From Gadus chalcogrammus (taxonomy: Eukaryota > Chordata > Actinopteri > Gadiformes > Gadidae): a stretch of 64,000 nt of DNA. A program made the position numbers and the translations under genes. The stretch spans positions 28,272,739-28,336,738 of the forward strand of contig NC_079425.1 of the NCBI RefSeq assembly GCF_026213295.1. The letters run 5' to 3'. The notes under the pieces are model-generated. The model was not told where the DNA came from, did no database searches, and saw only the letters and a list, made by a program, of their open reading frames with translations. This document shows, in pieces, positions 18,978 to 30,156 of the stretch (the first letter of the stretch is position 1; every line of letters starts with the position of its first letter).

Positions 18978-21696
18978 CTAAAAAAGAACAATACGGCGGT
19001 TGCCATGTTCGACAGCAAATCGTCTCACAAACTCATCTAGATCAAGACCCTTAGCACGTGCTGACTCTATACTAAGTGTAGCTAGGCTTGACAACCTATT
19101 CTCAGCCATGGTAGAACGTAAGTGGTTCTTGACCAGCTTTAGAGTTGAGAAACTCCGCTCACATGAAGCACTGCTAACGGGTAAAACTACAGCTATTTTA
19201 CATAAACGATGTAGTTCAAAGAAAACAGTTTTAATGGGATCCAAAAAAAGTAATAGTTCCATGAGACTAGTCGGTCTCTCCTTTTTTTGCTGTTCTATCA
19301 AACAGTCTCTTAACCTGATGCAGTTCAAGCTTAACATCATCTGAATTTGTCCCATAGGAATTTGCCAACAAAAGAACAGCCTCCTCACTGAGAAAGCTAG
19401 GACTTGATGGATTGAAGGCCTGTATTCCTTTCATGATTTCGCAGTTAATTTTGGAAAAACGCCTTTCCATCTCTCCAATCATGCAATCTATTATGGAGTA
19501 ATAGACTTTAACTCTGAAAGATTCTTTGTTATCTGGTTCTGTTTGCTGTCCTAGAGTGGATGTAACAACACTACTCTGTAGTTTTCTTGCTACCTGTCTT
19601 GCTTGTTTACAGGTGGGCTGTGATGTAGGGATGCTGTTACTTTGGCATATGTCGAGTACTTCACCCCAGACAGTCTCAAAAGAGGGCTCACTGCGATATT
19701 CCCTGAGAGTCTGTTGGAGTGTTTCTGCCAACTCAACAGCTTTTGTTAGGTCTATTTTTGTTGACTGGAGCATGTCTAACAAAAATTTTGATTCACCTAA
19801 AATCTTTCTAAACACCACAAGACATCCAATAAAATTGAGATCTATCTGATGCAGAATTCCTCTGGCCTCCACAGCTCTATCTGGGTTGTCCTCATGTGAA
19901 ATGTCTTCAAGGACACACACAATAGCAGGCAACCTATCCATCACATTCCGACAAGCTACATACCTGCACGCCCATCTTGTATCACTAAGACGCTGAAGCT
20001 CCCTTGGTCCTTCACCTTTAAACATCTCTTGCTGCACCTTCAGCCATTTATCATGAGCATACGAGCCTGACATAAATACATACAGACATTCCAACAAAGA
20101 AAAAAACTTTCCTGCCTCAGATACAGATTTCACACTGTCCACTATCACTAGATTTAAACAGTGTGCACTGCAGTGTACATAAAAAGCATGACTGGCTACA
20201 TCCCTTATTCTAGCCTGTACACCGGAGTGTTTCCCGCTCATAACGGCTGCTCCATCATAGCCTTGCCCGACTAAGTTTTCCTTGTAATTCAAGCCATGCC
20301 TCTCTAGACAGTCTATGATTTTTTCTGTTAAACCTGCAGCATCCAGCCTTTCTGCTTCCTGAAACTCTAAAAAGCTCTCGTGCACCATGCCGTTATAAAA
20401 GTACCTAAGAACAAAAGACATTTGTTCTTTTTTTTTTACATCTTTGGTTTCATCCACTATGACAGAAAATTGTTCACTTTCTTTGACCTCTTTAATAATC
20501 TCATCCCTGACCATCCCTGCTAAAATGCTTATAATTTCATTTTGAATATGGCTGCTGGTGTATTTGGCATTCTTGGCTTGATCTTCTAATCTTGTCCTAA
20601 CTGACTGGTCATGTTTGCTTACGAGTTCTAAAATCTCAAGGAAATTGCCCCTGTTTTCTGAGTCAGAAGACTCTCTATGACCACGCTGGGCGATATCCTT
20701 GGTTGCTGTAAGACACAGTATTTCACCTAGTGTTTTGATGTATTTTTGATTGTCAGTTATCTTTTTCCTATTTTCTGCTTCCATCAATACTATCATTGAT
20801 GTGTTGTTGTCCTTCCTTCTTTTATCTTCTTCCCATGCAAGCATTGCATTGACATGGTGCTCAGATTTAGCATGACGACAAAATCCACTATCCCTAAATG
20901 TTGCTTTTTTCCAATTAGAGTAACCATCCACTGACGTAAAAACACTCTTGGGGACATTAGGTAGAGAAAAATGCCTACAAGGATAGCAATATGCTGCATC
21001 TTTAGAATGCGAGTACTCAAGCCATTGACGTTCTTGGTACCACTCTATGTGGAAACTTCTCCAAGCTCCACCCTGGAGAGTTCTGGGGAATCCCTGCCTG
21101 ATTGGTTGACTTGGGCTGTCACCTCGATGCTTAGATATATCTGGAACAAGAGAAAACAGGTTAGAACTATTTTACAGTAAAAATAATTGACATGATTCCT
21201 CTACAGAAGTCATACTGATTACTTTGCTTAGGTATAATATAGGCAGGGTTAATACAAAAGGTGTTTTGTTTACATAAAAAAAAAAAATGCAACCATATAA
21301 ATAACTGTTTTATCTAATCTGAGACATACCATGTGGACCTGTTGGACTGGTTGTGTCCTCTGGGGGTTCTGGGCTGTCTTTCTGTGACTCCACCTCCACA
21401 CTCTGACTGTCTTTCTGTGTCTCCACCTCCACACTCTGACTGGCTTTCTGTGTCTCCAGCTCCACACTCTGACTGTCTTTCTGTGTCTCCACCTCCACAC
21501 ACTGACTGGCTTTCTGTGTCTCCAGCTCCACACTCTGACTGTCTTTCTGTGTCTCCACCTCCACACTCTGGCTGACTTTCTGTGTCTCCTCCTCCACACT
21601 CTGACTGTCTTTCATTGTCTCCACCTCTTCTGTCTCCCTCTGGTTGACCGACCTTTTCTTGAAAAAAGTCCTGATATCTTGACCTTTTCGCTTCAT
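18978..21696 (-). CDS. hAT transposase, ZMYM1-like, two coding exons, one frameshift
   Basis: Exon 1 runs 21696-21330 (ATG, MKRKGQDIRTFFKKRSVNQR) with donor G|GTATGT at 21329. Exon 2 runs 21140-18978 after acceptor TTGTTCCAG and joins in phase (split D codon, DISKHRGD). Domains in order: a 10-residue repeat region, TTF-type zinc finger (AAYCYPCRHF, FCRHAKSEHH), the DUF4371-like RNase-H core (FSVIVDETKD near 20470-20440; QGYDGAAVMSG; HCSAHCLNLVI near 20170), and the C-terminal hAT dimerisation block (VLPVSSASCERSFSTLKL near 19195). Length is about 840 aa, near full size. The only visible break is at an A7 run (19282-19288): the frame changes from TAKKGETD to QQKKERPTS. Function: cut-and-paste transposition. 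Possible upstream noncoding exon with acceptor at about 21709. Confidence 0.85.
21375..21625 (-). repeat. 30-bp in-frame coding repeat in the hAT transposase N-terminus
   Basis: Alternating units encoding ETQKDSQSVE and ETQKASQSVE (eight or so copies), nearly identical at the DNA level. 30 bp preserves the frame. Confidence 0.9.
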
Positions 21697-22710
21697 TTTT
21701 GGGCCCTGAAACGGCAATATTACTAGTGGTTTAGTTTTAAAGAGGATCTGATATCTGAACAGTGCCATCAGTATGATTTACAACTGATTTAGTGCTTACT
21801 GGCATTTGGATGGTGAGTTAAATAGGCTATGGTGTAATGGAGCCCATTAGATGTGTGTTAACACTTACATTTTTATTTTATTTTTTTCAAGTCCAAGTCC
21901 AAGTCTCTAAAAAGAAAAGATAACTGCATTCAGAACCCACAGCACAACATGTTCATGACATATTTCCCTTCATAATGACAAATACTTTTCTAAATGGCCA
22001 ATTGAATTTCTAATGTATTAGGTTATTACATACACATGTACATATGTATTATGTATTAGGTTATTACATACAAAATCATGTTTACCAAAGCTAAACTAAC
22101 TAGCTACCAAAAGATAGGGTGGACCAAAGAATGCACACTTTTTACTGTTACTGAGTTTACTGTAGGCTACATGACTGAATACCTTTACAACAGCCAGAAA
22201 AAGGCTTTTGGTGAGAAAACGGTTAGTGGTATCTAACATCTGATTTAGGAATAGCTTAACAGTTAGGTTACATACGTAATGAAACACCTTACTGTACTAA
22301 AGACGTTAGTAAGACGTTGGTTAGCTAAGCTAACAGTGGTAACTTCAAGGCTAGCTAGCACAAGCAAGCTGTATAGCGAGCTAGCTACTAGTCCTATCGA
22401 CTTTTGCAAGCTAGCAATTAAATAAACGATTGAAATTACAACGGAACTGTCTATCACATATGACCACCCATCACATTTTCTTGATTCAAGTTTCAGCTGT
22501 ACTGTACCTTTTTTCATCACTGCAAGCGTACAGTTGGCTTGTCTCCAGTTCTTTGGCTTTCAAACCGTTTCTGTCTTCATTTGAATGAAGCGGCAGATGC
22601 GCACGGTGAGAAGAGAGCAAATAGGATTCATGGACTCAACCATTTTACAGGGGAGGGGGGACATAATTGTGTTTAAATGTGTTTATTGTGAACTTTTTTT
22701 ACTCTACCAG

Positions 22711-23932
22711 GTACACCTGTTTTGGCTCTAACTGCCTCCGCTGACATCAAGTCCAGAAGCAGAGTCAGCAGAGTCAGCAGACTTCTCCATATGGACAATG
22801 CCGTTTCCATCATTGCCAGTCCCAATAAGACAAACATCCGTTTTGGATTGTGCAAGGTTCCCAGTCATCACATGAACTGCCTGGACTGGATTGCGCAACA
22901 TGCAAAAGACAAGGGCTCAACGATGCAACCAATATTAATTTACTGCCAAAGCCTGAAATCAGTGGGGAGAGTTTTCTCATATTTAAAGGCGGAACTGCAA
23001 GGACATGCCTGGGTAGGCTGTGATCCGGACTGTAGAAGTGAGAACCTCCTGATTGGTATGTTCCACAGCAAAACCCTCCCCCACAACAAGGAGAGACTGT
23101 CCCTTCCCCCCTCATTGGCTTCAATGAGGGGGGAAGGGAATTGCCGGATAGTTGTGGCAACAACAGCTTTGGGGATGGGGTTACATTTCTCTAATGTTTC
23201 ACACGTGGTAATGTACGGAGCTCCAGGTGAACTAGAGGCGATTTTACAACAGGCGGGTAGGGCTGGGAGGCATGGTCAGCCATCACATGCCATCCTCTCC
23301 AACAGCGGACAGTACTTCAAGGTGGATGAAGATGTAAAAAACTGCTTGCTGTTGGAAAAGACACATGTTTCAGGAAATCTCTATATTCACATTTTGAAGC
23401 AGAACCCAGCCATGTAGAGCCAGGCCATCTCTGTTGTACATACTGCCAGACTGTTTGCTCTTGTTCATCTGGCCCATGTACAGAACCCATGCCAAATTAT
23501 GAACCGACTGAAGCTGAACTAACTGATCAGGGATCTAGGCATGTGGATGTAAATGAGAAGTCTTTGATTGCAGATTTGCTGAATGACTACAGAGATAGTT
23601 TAACCAATTCATCCAACCCACTGTACACCTCACATGCAGCCTGCACTGGATTCAGTCAGCAACTGGTTGATGCAGTATTGACCCACTGTCAATACATATT
23701 TGACCTGTCATACATTATCAATAACCTTCCTGTGTTTAAATTAGACCATGCAAAGGAGATTTTAATTATCATCAGTGATGTTTTTGGGGATATTGATTGT
23801 GATCTGCAATATGATTCAGAGAGGTATTTAACTGACCCAGATCTCTATTACAGTAACTACTTTGACAATGTTGATGATGATGTTGAAGATGCACTCATAA
23901 GCCGTGTCAGTAGCTCTGAGTCTGAACAGTAA
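22711..23932 (+). pseudogene. RecQ-like helicase, C-terminal half with motifs IV-VI
   Basis: Follows a splice-acceptor-like TTTTTTTACTCTACCAG at 22694-22710. Encodes TPVLALTASADIKSRSR, QPILIYCQSLKSVGRVFSYL (motif IV), MFHSKTLPHNKERL, CRIVVATTALGMGLHFSNVS (motif V) and AILQQAGRAGRHGQP (motif VI). After a frameshift near 23361 the frame continues CFRKSLYSHFEAEPSHVEPG, a cysteine cluster (LCCTYCQTVCSC, 23420-23470) like the RecQ zinc-binding region, and an acidic C-terminus ending SSSESEQ at 23932. AATAAA follows at about 24069. RecQ helicases unwind DNA 3' to 5' using ATP; this copy lacks motifs Ia-III and is broken, so it is inactive here. It resembles the RecQ-like helicases found in many copies in fish genomes. 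Confidence 0.78.
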
Positions 23933-24436
23933 ATTTGGTGATGCTTGTGATTAGAACACTTAGACCCTCTGTTTACTTCTGCAGGATCATGGTTGGTGTC
24001 AGTTGTTCATATTTTGTAAATGTGTTTGTAATTTGTGCAATTTCACAAAACTGCACATGCACCTGCTAAATAAAAGTGTGAAAACAAATACTTGTAAGAC
24101 CATTGATAAATTATACAAAAGCAATGAGACGTACTATGAAAAGGTGTTAGAAGTGTTTATTGTTTATCGCACAATAAGAAACATGTTCCTAGTCATACAA
24201 TGAAATTGTTCCTGTGTTTTCCACTGACTGGATGCCAAGAAAGAAACATGAAAATATGCAAGTGAAATAGAAAAAAAGCACAACAATACAGAATATACTA
24301 TTTACAGGCAAATACAGCAGCAACTAGGTAAAACAAATTTTAGTTAAAATAAACAGAATAGTGCAAATCCAAGGAAGTGTGCCGTTGTGCATACACAGTT
24401 GACCACAAACATTATCTCTGTCCTTACTGTCGAATA

Positions 24437-25856
24437 TTAAAGGCCCACTAGGCAACTTTGTTAGCCAAAATTACATTGATTATGCTGGTTGAGAGTTATT
24501 CTGATGGTTCTGCATTCCATTTCTGGGTCATTTGGTGGGTGTGTCATTGCCCCATGTCACCTCTCCAAGGAAAAAGCGCATATGCAACTTGCTCTGTTCG
24601 GACCGACACAATCCGGATGTGACGCAGCGGAAGTATCCAATCGCGCCTCGAAAATGTAGTCAGATTGTAGTTTCGAAAATGCTTTACGGCACAGACACAC
24701 ACCCAAACTTCGCACCGGCTGGATATAAACAGCCAGTTGCGAGGCAATTGTTGCATTCATCATGGATCAATCGACTGATAAGGGACCCAAGAGGCGACTG
24801 TCGGTGGAACAAAAGAAGAATGGACCAGAAAAGAGATCAGACACGAGTGAAAGGGGAACTATGCAACTTTTTTGGCTTGATTCACCTTAATATAACTCTC
24901 ATCCTTGCCGCTTTTACCTTAATATAACTATAATATAGAGTCATTGCTTTACGGCACAGACCCCCAAACACGGAACCGGCTCGATATAAACACAAGTAAC
25001 TAAGGGATTGTTACATTCATCATAGATCAGCCGACTAAAAAAAAAAAAAAAAGACAGAGAAACCCAATGTCGGAGGGACAGAAGAGAAAAGGGAGACTGA
25101 CCGACAGAGAGGCCAGACACGAGTAAACGTTGGGCAAGCTTTTCAGGAATAGCGTGAACTGAAAGAAAAAGAAGAATGCAAATCAGACGCCGACTTGGCC
25201 GCGTTGCTTTTGAAATTGAAAGTACCCTTGGGTGAACTTTGTCTTCGTGGTATTCTTGATGTTGATAGTCTCTGTACAAATGTGTTTGCTCAACCATTTT
25301 GTTTAAGCCCTGTAAAAATTGTTTTCTCAACCGTTTTGTTGTGAGCCCTGTATGTTTCTAGCTTTCAACCATATAAACACCTTTGTTTCCATGGGGGTTT
25401 TGCTGTTCGTCTGTCTCGTCCCCCAGATACAGACTGAATCCCCGAATCCAGGTTCTTGTTTATTTAGATTATTATGTTGGCCAACACTTACACTGATTGT
25501 TCTGTTCAACCTAAGATAAAACAATTATAATCTAGGATATAAATTCTCCCCGTCAACCATAAAAAAGGATGGATTTATGTTTATTGCAATACAAATACAC
25601 CATTTTAAAAATGTATAACCTTGCCTACACTTTATGAACATCTACTTCGGACATGGCTCCACGTATTCGCCGGCTTCTTTGAAAACAAATGCACATGGCT
25701 CGCGTAGAAGTGCATGGGGAAGGGTCGTCAACGAGCTGTTACGACAGTGTTGTAAATATATACTACGAAGCTGTAGGGGGCGCTGTGTAGAGAAATGTGC
25801 GTGCCAAACCAAGAAAACAGCGAAGAAATGCCCGAAGTTGCATAGTGGGCCTTTAA
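24437..25856. mobile_element. TTAA-flanked MITE with internal duplication
   Basis: Ends TTAAAGGCCCACTAGGCAAC and GAAGTTGCATAGTGGGCCTTTAA form inverted repeats with TTAA at both edges, the piggyBac target. Inside, 24680-24795 and 24948-25045 are diverged copies of one block (GCTTTACGGCACAGAC, ACCGGCT.GATATAAAC, CATTCATCAT.GATCA). No transposase recognised. Superfamily is inferred from TTAA alone. Confidence 0.75.
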
Positions 25857-26166
25857 TTTAGAATGTACAACTGTTCTTTGAAAACTTACTGTTCGTCCAC
25901 ACCAGAAGCGAATTGAGCTACCAAATCGGAAGTCATTCACTTTCTATGGGCAAGAGCGACCAAAGCGACCAGTGGCCAAAGTTGAGCGACCAGAGCATCC
26001 AAAAAAAGTTGAAAACTGTTGAACTTTATGCAAATTACTATGACGCGTTTCAGCGGCAAAACACTGACAGCCAATCGGAATGTAGACGCTCTTCGCTTGC
26101 GTGGATCCCAGGGAACACCGGCAGGCACTTTGGTACCGACCTACCTTTATTCACTCACTGTACAAA

Positions 26167-26307
26167 ATGTCAGCTGAATTATTAATCGCGGCTGTAACTG
26201 GGCACCTAGTGTTGTACGACCCAACCCTCTTTCACTTCAGAGATCGCAAGGCCAAGGCTCTGGCCTGGGCGGAGGTGTCACGCGTGGCTGGTTGGTCTGG
26301 CGAGTGA
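26167..26307 (+). pseudogene. MADF-domain protein of Harbinger, first exon only
   Basis: ATG at 26167 gives MSAELLIAAVTGHLVLYDPT, then LFHFRDRKAKALAWAEVSRVAGWSG. The pattern LI.AV...LYD....F.RDR..K..AW.EV is the N-terminal half of a MADF domain, the DNA-binding partner that Harbinger elements encode beside the transposase. The frame ends at 26305-26307; a donor-like GCGAGTGAGT spans 26299-26308, so this may be a true exon end in the parent element. The rest of the gene is not in this copy. Confidence 0.7.
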
Positions 26308-26700
26308 GTTAATGAAACATTTGAGATTATTGTAAAATAGGCGCCATACATGCCTGCTAACCGAGATCCTAGTATACTAATCTTCCTTGCTCTGAATGGG
26401 ACGATATCGTTTTCAAATATCGAAAATACATACGTTGTGCAAAGGAATAATACGTTGTGCAAAGGAATAATGCACGCGGAATAATGCAAATGAATAATGA
26501 CCAATAATGACCAAACCAATCTAGCCAACCAATCGCGTGTAGCATGCTTTAAACAAAACAAAAAAAGTTTTTGAAATCGTCACATAAACAAACTAATCGA
26601 CAAGACGAGGGATAAATGACAGGGGATATATCTCTTGTCTTTTATCCCTCTATTCCCCACTATTCACGGAGCCTGAGGTGAATAATTGTTAATTAAATAG

Positions 26701-26910
26701 TCTAGATAGATAGATAGCCTAGTCAAGTCTTTATTAATACCAAACGACAAAAATCGTCGGGAATTCATTTAGGTGATTCGGCTCACACAGGACAGTAGCC
26801 TACAAGACCACACAGAACAAGTCTGACTGGACATACACACAATACATCATATTAAAACTAGACACGCGTTGATAGATAGATAGACAGATAGGCCTAGATA
26901 GATAGATATG
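26701..26910. repeat. (GATA)n short tracts and a TCAAG-tailed repeat fragment
   Basis: TAGATAGATAGATAG at 26702 and 26872-26907, with AGTCAAGTCTTTATTAATACC at 26711-26732 between them. Confidence 0.7.
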
Positions 26911-27450
26911 TTCCATTATTTGCCTTGTGGAGCCAGCCAGTCCTGTGCACGTATGCAAATTAGCCATGTGCGCCAATGTCTATTTGTTTTGAGTGCGACG
27001 AATGAGTGCAGATCATGATTTGCAGATGCAGATCAGTGAAACATATTTTAACTAGCCTACTACAGCACGCAACGTTTTTTTGTTCTCGGTTGTAATTACA
27101 TTTTAGGATTTTTTTTTATATATATATTGGAGGGGAATCACACTCCTACTTACTGTCGAAGCACTTTATCCAACAAGCAAAACCGTCTCTGCAATATGGC
27201 CAAAGTGTTTGGGAGTTCACTCTTTGATATGGCTGTCTGTACTAAAAGCATACGGCTCCTTTAAATGCGTCTGCAAAATTGAATTGTACGTCATGAGCGA
27301 CTTGAGCGACCAAAGTGAACAGAAATATTTGCAGCAAAACTTTATGAGCTGGTGTGGACGTACGGTTAAATCAGATAAACAAAACCTGCAGCTATCGTTC
27401 AGAGACATCTTCACGCTTCATCTTGTTTTGTTTGTGTACAGCCTGCGCGT

Positions 27451-28345
27451 AGTGTTGGCTCGTTCGTTCGCGAACCGGTTCGAATGAACGAGTCTTTAGA
27501 ACGAACGAACCAAACCAGTTCGTCTCTCTCGTTCGTTCGGTCGTCTCGTTCACCATTCTATTCACCGAAAACTCGACTGAACGAACGAATGAATTTCCGG
27601 TAGCACTAACTCCACTGAGTCTGACTGATCCTGCGTTCGAGTATTCTCTGCGAACCGACTCGGATCTCGGATCTGACGCCACGCCCACACTTCAAGCGTC
27701 TTATTATTTCGCTCGGTCGTTGGAGGAAAACATGGACGCCACCCTGAAAGCTGTTATCGCGGTAGCATTGGCAGAGGACCAGGCGATCCAATATAAGTAG
27801 GCTATAGGCCATAGTCAAGTCAAGTCAAGTTTATTCATATAGCACATTTAAAACAACAGTAGTTGACCAAAGTGCTGTACACAAATGCGATATATTTGTT
27901 TCCATAGGCAGAGATACGGACGCAGTAAGGTATTGCAGTAATACGAGTGATTGAAATTACCATTTAAACCACCAAAGTGGTCCAAGCACAATGAAAACAG
28001 TTCACACTTCAAGTCACAATGGGCGCAGCCATCTTGAATTCTGTCTCGGAATTTCGCTCGGTCACCACTGAGTTCAACCGAGATGGCGAGATCGCCGTCC
28101 GAGGAAAAGGGGCGTGTTTGTGCGTGTCGCAAGGCAACGTCCTCGGACCTCCGAGACGGATGGATATTAAAACGCACCATGACTCAGATGAGAAACGTGC
28201 AATGGCGTGCATTCCATGATGCAGACTCAGTGGAGTTAGTGCTACCGGAAACTCGACTGAACGAACGAACGAACGAACGATTCGCGAACGACTCCTCGTG
28301 GCGAACTGAATCACGCGAACTGGGTCACGGAAACGAATCATTAAA
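27451..28345. mobile_element. Non-autonomous element rich in GAACGAAC, with inner inverted repeats
   Basis: Begins TAGTGTTGGCTCGTTCGTTC (hAT-like terminus). A 29-bp perfect inverted pair, TTCCGGTAGCACTAACTCCA... at about 27595-27623 and its complement at 28209-28240, encloses the middle. The expected right terminus (GAGCCAACACTA) is not seen, so edges are uncertain. A LINE-tail-like fragment (GTCAAGTCAAGTTTATTCAT) lies at 27812-27890. Confidence 0.55.
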
Positions 28346-28543
28346 TCCACCATTACCTGCGCGTGTGCGAAATGTGTTTTACGGCATGTCCCGTTGCATG
28401 ACATACGTCACGACCAAACGCTATGCGATTGGTTATGGCACATCCAGAGTGGCACTGGGCAGATCCAATCATTTTAAAACTTCTACAGACACCCGCCTCA
28501 AAGTGAGTGAACGTTTGTCAATTGAGCAGTTCCAGACCTTCTG

Positions 28544-30156
28544 TATGGAAGCATATATGTAGCAAAATTCAAATAGCAATGCAATTTGCAATTCAATAAG
28601 TCATTACATTATGCAATTGACAATTCATTTGGCAATTTTATAATGTAATTTGTAAATACGTTATTCAAAGTGTATTTTAATATTCAAAGTGACAATGCAA
28701 TCCTCAATTAAATTTGCAAAAGTTAGAACAATATAAATAGAATAACATTTTGTCAAATTCTTTGAGTTCCTTTATTAAAATTGAAAATCTATAACGTCCC
28801 CATCATTGCAATCCACTTCGCCACGCTCCGTGTGTTGCGATATTCAAATGACATTTCAATCCGCAAAAACGCTTTGCAAAAGATTTGGCAAAACGTTTTG
28901 CAAAACGTTTTCCAAAACGGAATCCAAAACGTTTTCCAAAAAGTCAATATGCAAAGTGGCAAACGTATCAGCCAATCAGCGTCTGGTCGGGAACTGCGTC
29001 ACTTCCTATTGCTTCCAAGGGTATCTCCACGGTGGGTCTCCCGACCCAGTGTTTCGCACCCAGTGCCTGTAGCACTTGGGAAATATTTGTGTTTACCACA
29101 CTGGCGTCAAAACGTACCAGTGAGGATAAGTCTCCCAGAGCACGCACTCTATCTACTGCATCTGTGTCTTCAACACGATGGTTCCCCACATCATCGGCCA
29201 AACTTCGGGGCGTATCAATAATCTACTCCACTGGTGACCAAACTGACCATGGACCTGACACATACGAACGTTTTTTTTTTTAAAAATGTTTATACATTTT
29301 ATTGACAATTAGCAATACAACAACAGCCAGGGGGTACAGAAATGGCAGACAAAATATACAAAATGCAGCATTAAATAAAATAAAAATATTATAAAGAGCA
29401 CACACACTAGGTGTTTTAATAGCTTTCCCATTTCTAGAACATAGAATATTCCCCATGTATTGCCTGTTTTCCTTCTCAAACACAACAAAAAGCGGTTTCT
29501 GATTCGAGTATTTACATTTATGAATTTGCCATTTAGCTAATAAAATAATAAGGTTTATAATAAAATATTGGTTTGCTTGACTAGAGGTGTACCTGTAATT
29601 GAGGAAACCAAACAATACATGTTCAATACAACAAACTATACATACTCAATACAACAAACAATACATGTTCAATACAAAAACAATGCATGTTCAATACAAG
29701 ACACATACGAACGTGAACAAGGAAATTACGAGCAAGTGACGTAGTTCCCGCCCAGACGCTGATTGGCTGATACGTTTGCCACTTTGCATATTGACTTTTT
29801 GGAAAACGTTTTGGATTACGTTTTGCCAAATCTTTTGCAAAGCGTTTTGCGGATTGAATGTCATTTGAATATCGCAACACACGGAGCGTGGCGTAGTGCA
29901 TTGCAATCACAGGGACGCTATAGCTTTTCAATTTGAATAAAGGAACTCAAAGAATTTGACAAAATGTTATTCTATTTTCATTGTTCTAACTTTTACAAAT
30001 TTAATTGAGGATTGCATTGCCCCTTTGCATATTAAAATACACTTTCAATAACGTATTTACAAATTACATTATCAAATTGCATAATGAATTGTCAATTGCA
30101 TAATGTAATTGCAAATTGCATTACCATTTGAATTTTGCTACATATATGCTTCCATA
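28544..30156. mobile_element. Element with about 430-bp terminal inverted repeats, unknown superfamily
   Basis: Starts TATGGAAGCATATATGTAGC; the right end is the same in reverse complement. The arms (28544 to about 28990, and about 29737 to 30156) match over about 430 bases with few differences. CTTCTG flanks both ends (28538-28543, 30157-30162), a probable 6-bp duplication. An alternative 8-9-bp imperfect duplication would make it MULE-like. The unique middle (about 29000-29256) encodes no protein I recognise; an L1-type insertion occupies 29271-29699. Confidence 0.85.
29271..29699 (-). mobile_element. 5'-truncated L1-type LINE with 14-bp target duplication
   Basis: Minus-strand element ending in a poly(A) tail (plus-strand T run at 29271-29281). 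It encodes an L1-type ORF2 ending (LAKWQIHKCKYSNQKPLF, ENRQYMGNI) interrupted before a stop. Flanked by perfect GACACATACGAACG at 29257-29270 and 29700-29713. The 5' edge holds a short 24-bp repeat, CATGTTCAATACAACAAAC-like (29620-29697). Inserted in the middle of the long-TIR element. Confidence 0.88.

Larger units (their letters stand above)
18713..22640 (-). mobile_element. hAT element (ZMYM1/ZNF862-like), right terminus not found
   Basis: The left terminus CAGTGGCGATTCTAGAAAAT at 18713 fits the CAGTGGCG-type hAT ends. A long minus-strand transposase gene fills 18978-21696. The expected opposite end (...CGCCACTG on the plus strand) is not visible before the helicase resumes at 22711, and no second copy of the flanking TTGTTGTC (18705-18712) is seen there. 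A deletion that removed the right terminus together with the middle of the helicase would explain both absences. Edge at 22640 is approximate. Confidence 0.75.
25889..27365 (+). mobile_element. PIF/Harbinger element, internally deleted, TTA duplication
   Basis: Ends CTGTTCGTCCACACCAG and (reverse complement) CCGTACGTCCACACCAG are inverted repeats, with TTA on both flanks (25886-25888, 27366-27368). It carries the first exon of a MADF-type gene (26167-26307). TWA duplications and a MADF/Myb-like partner gene are hallmarks of PIF/Harbinger. The DDE transposase gene is not seen. Confidence 0.85.

Noticed and set aside
28968..29201. 78-codon minus ORF in the long-TIR element (LADDVGNHRVEDTDAVDRV)
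   Set aside because: Part of it lies in the inverted arm and no family is recognised; not enough to call a gene.
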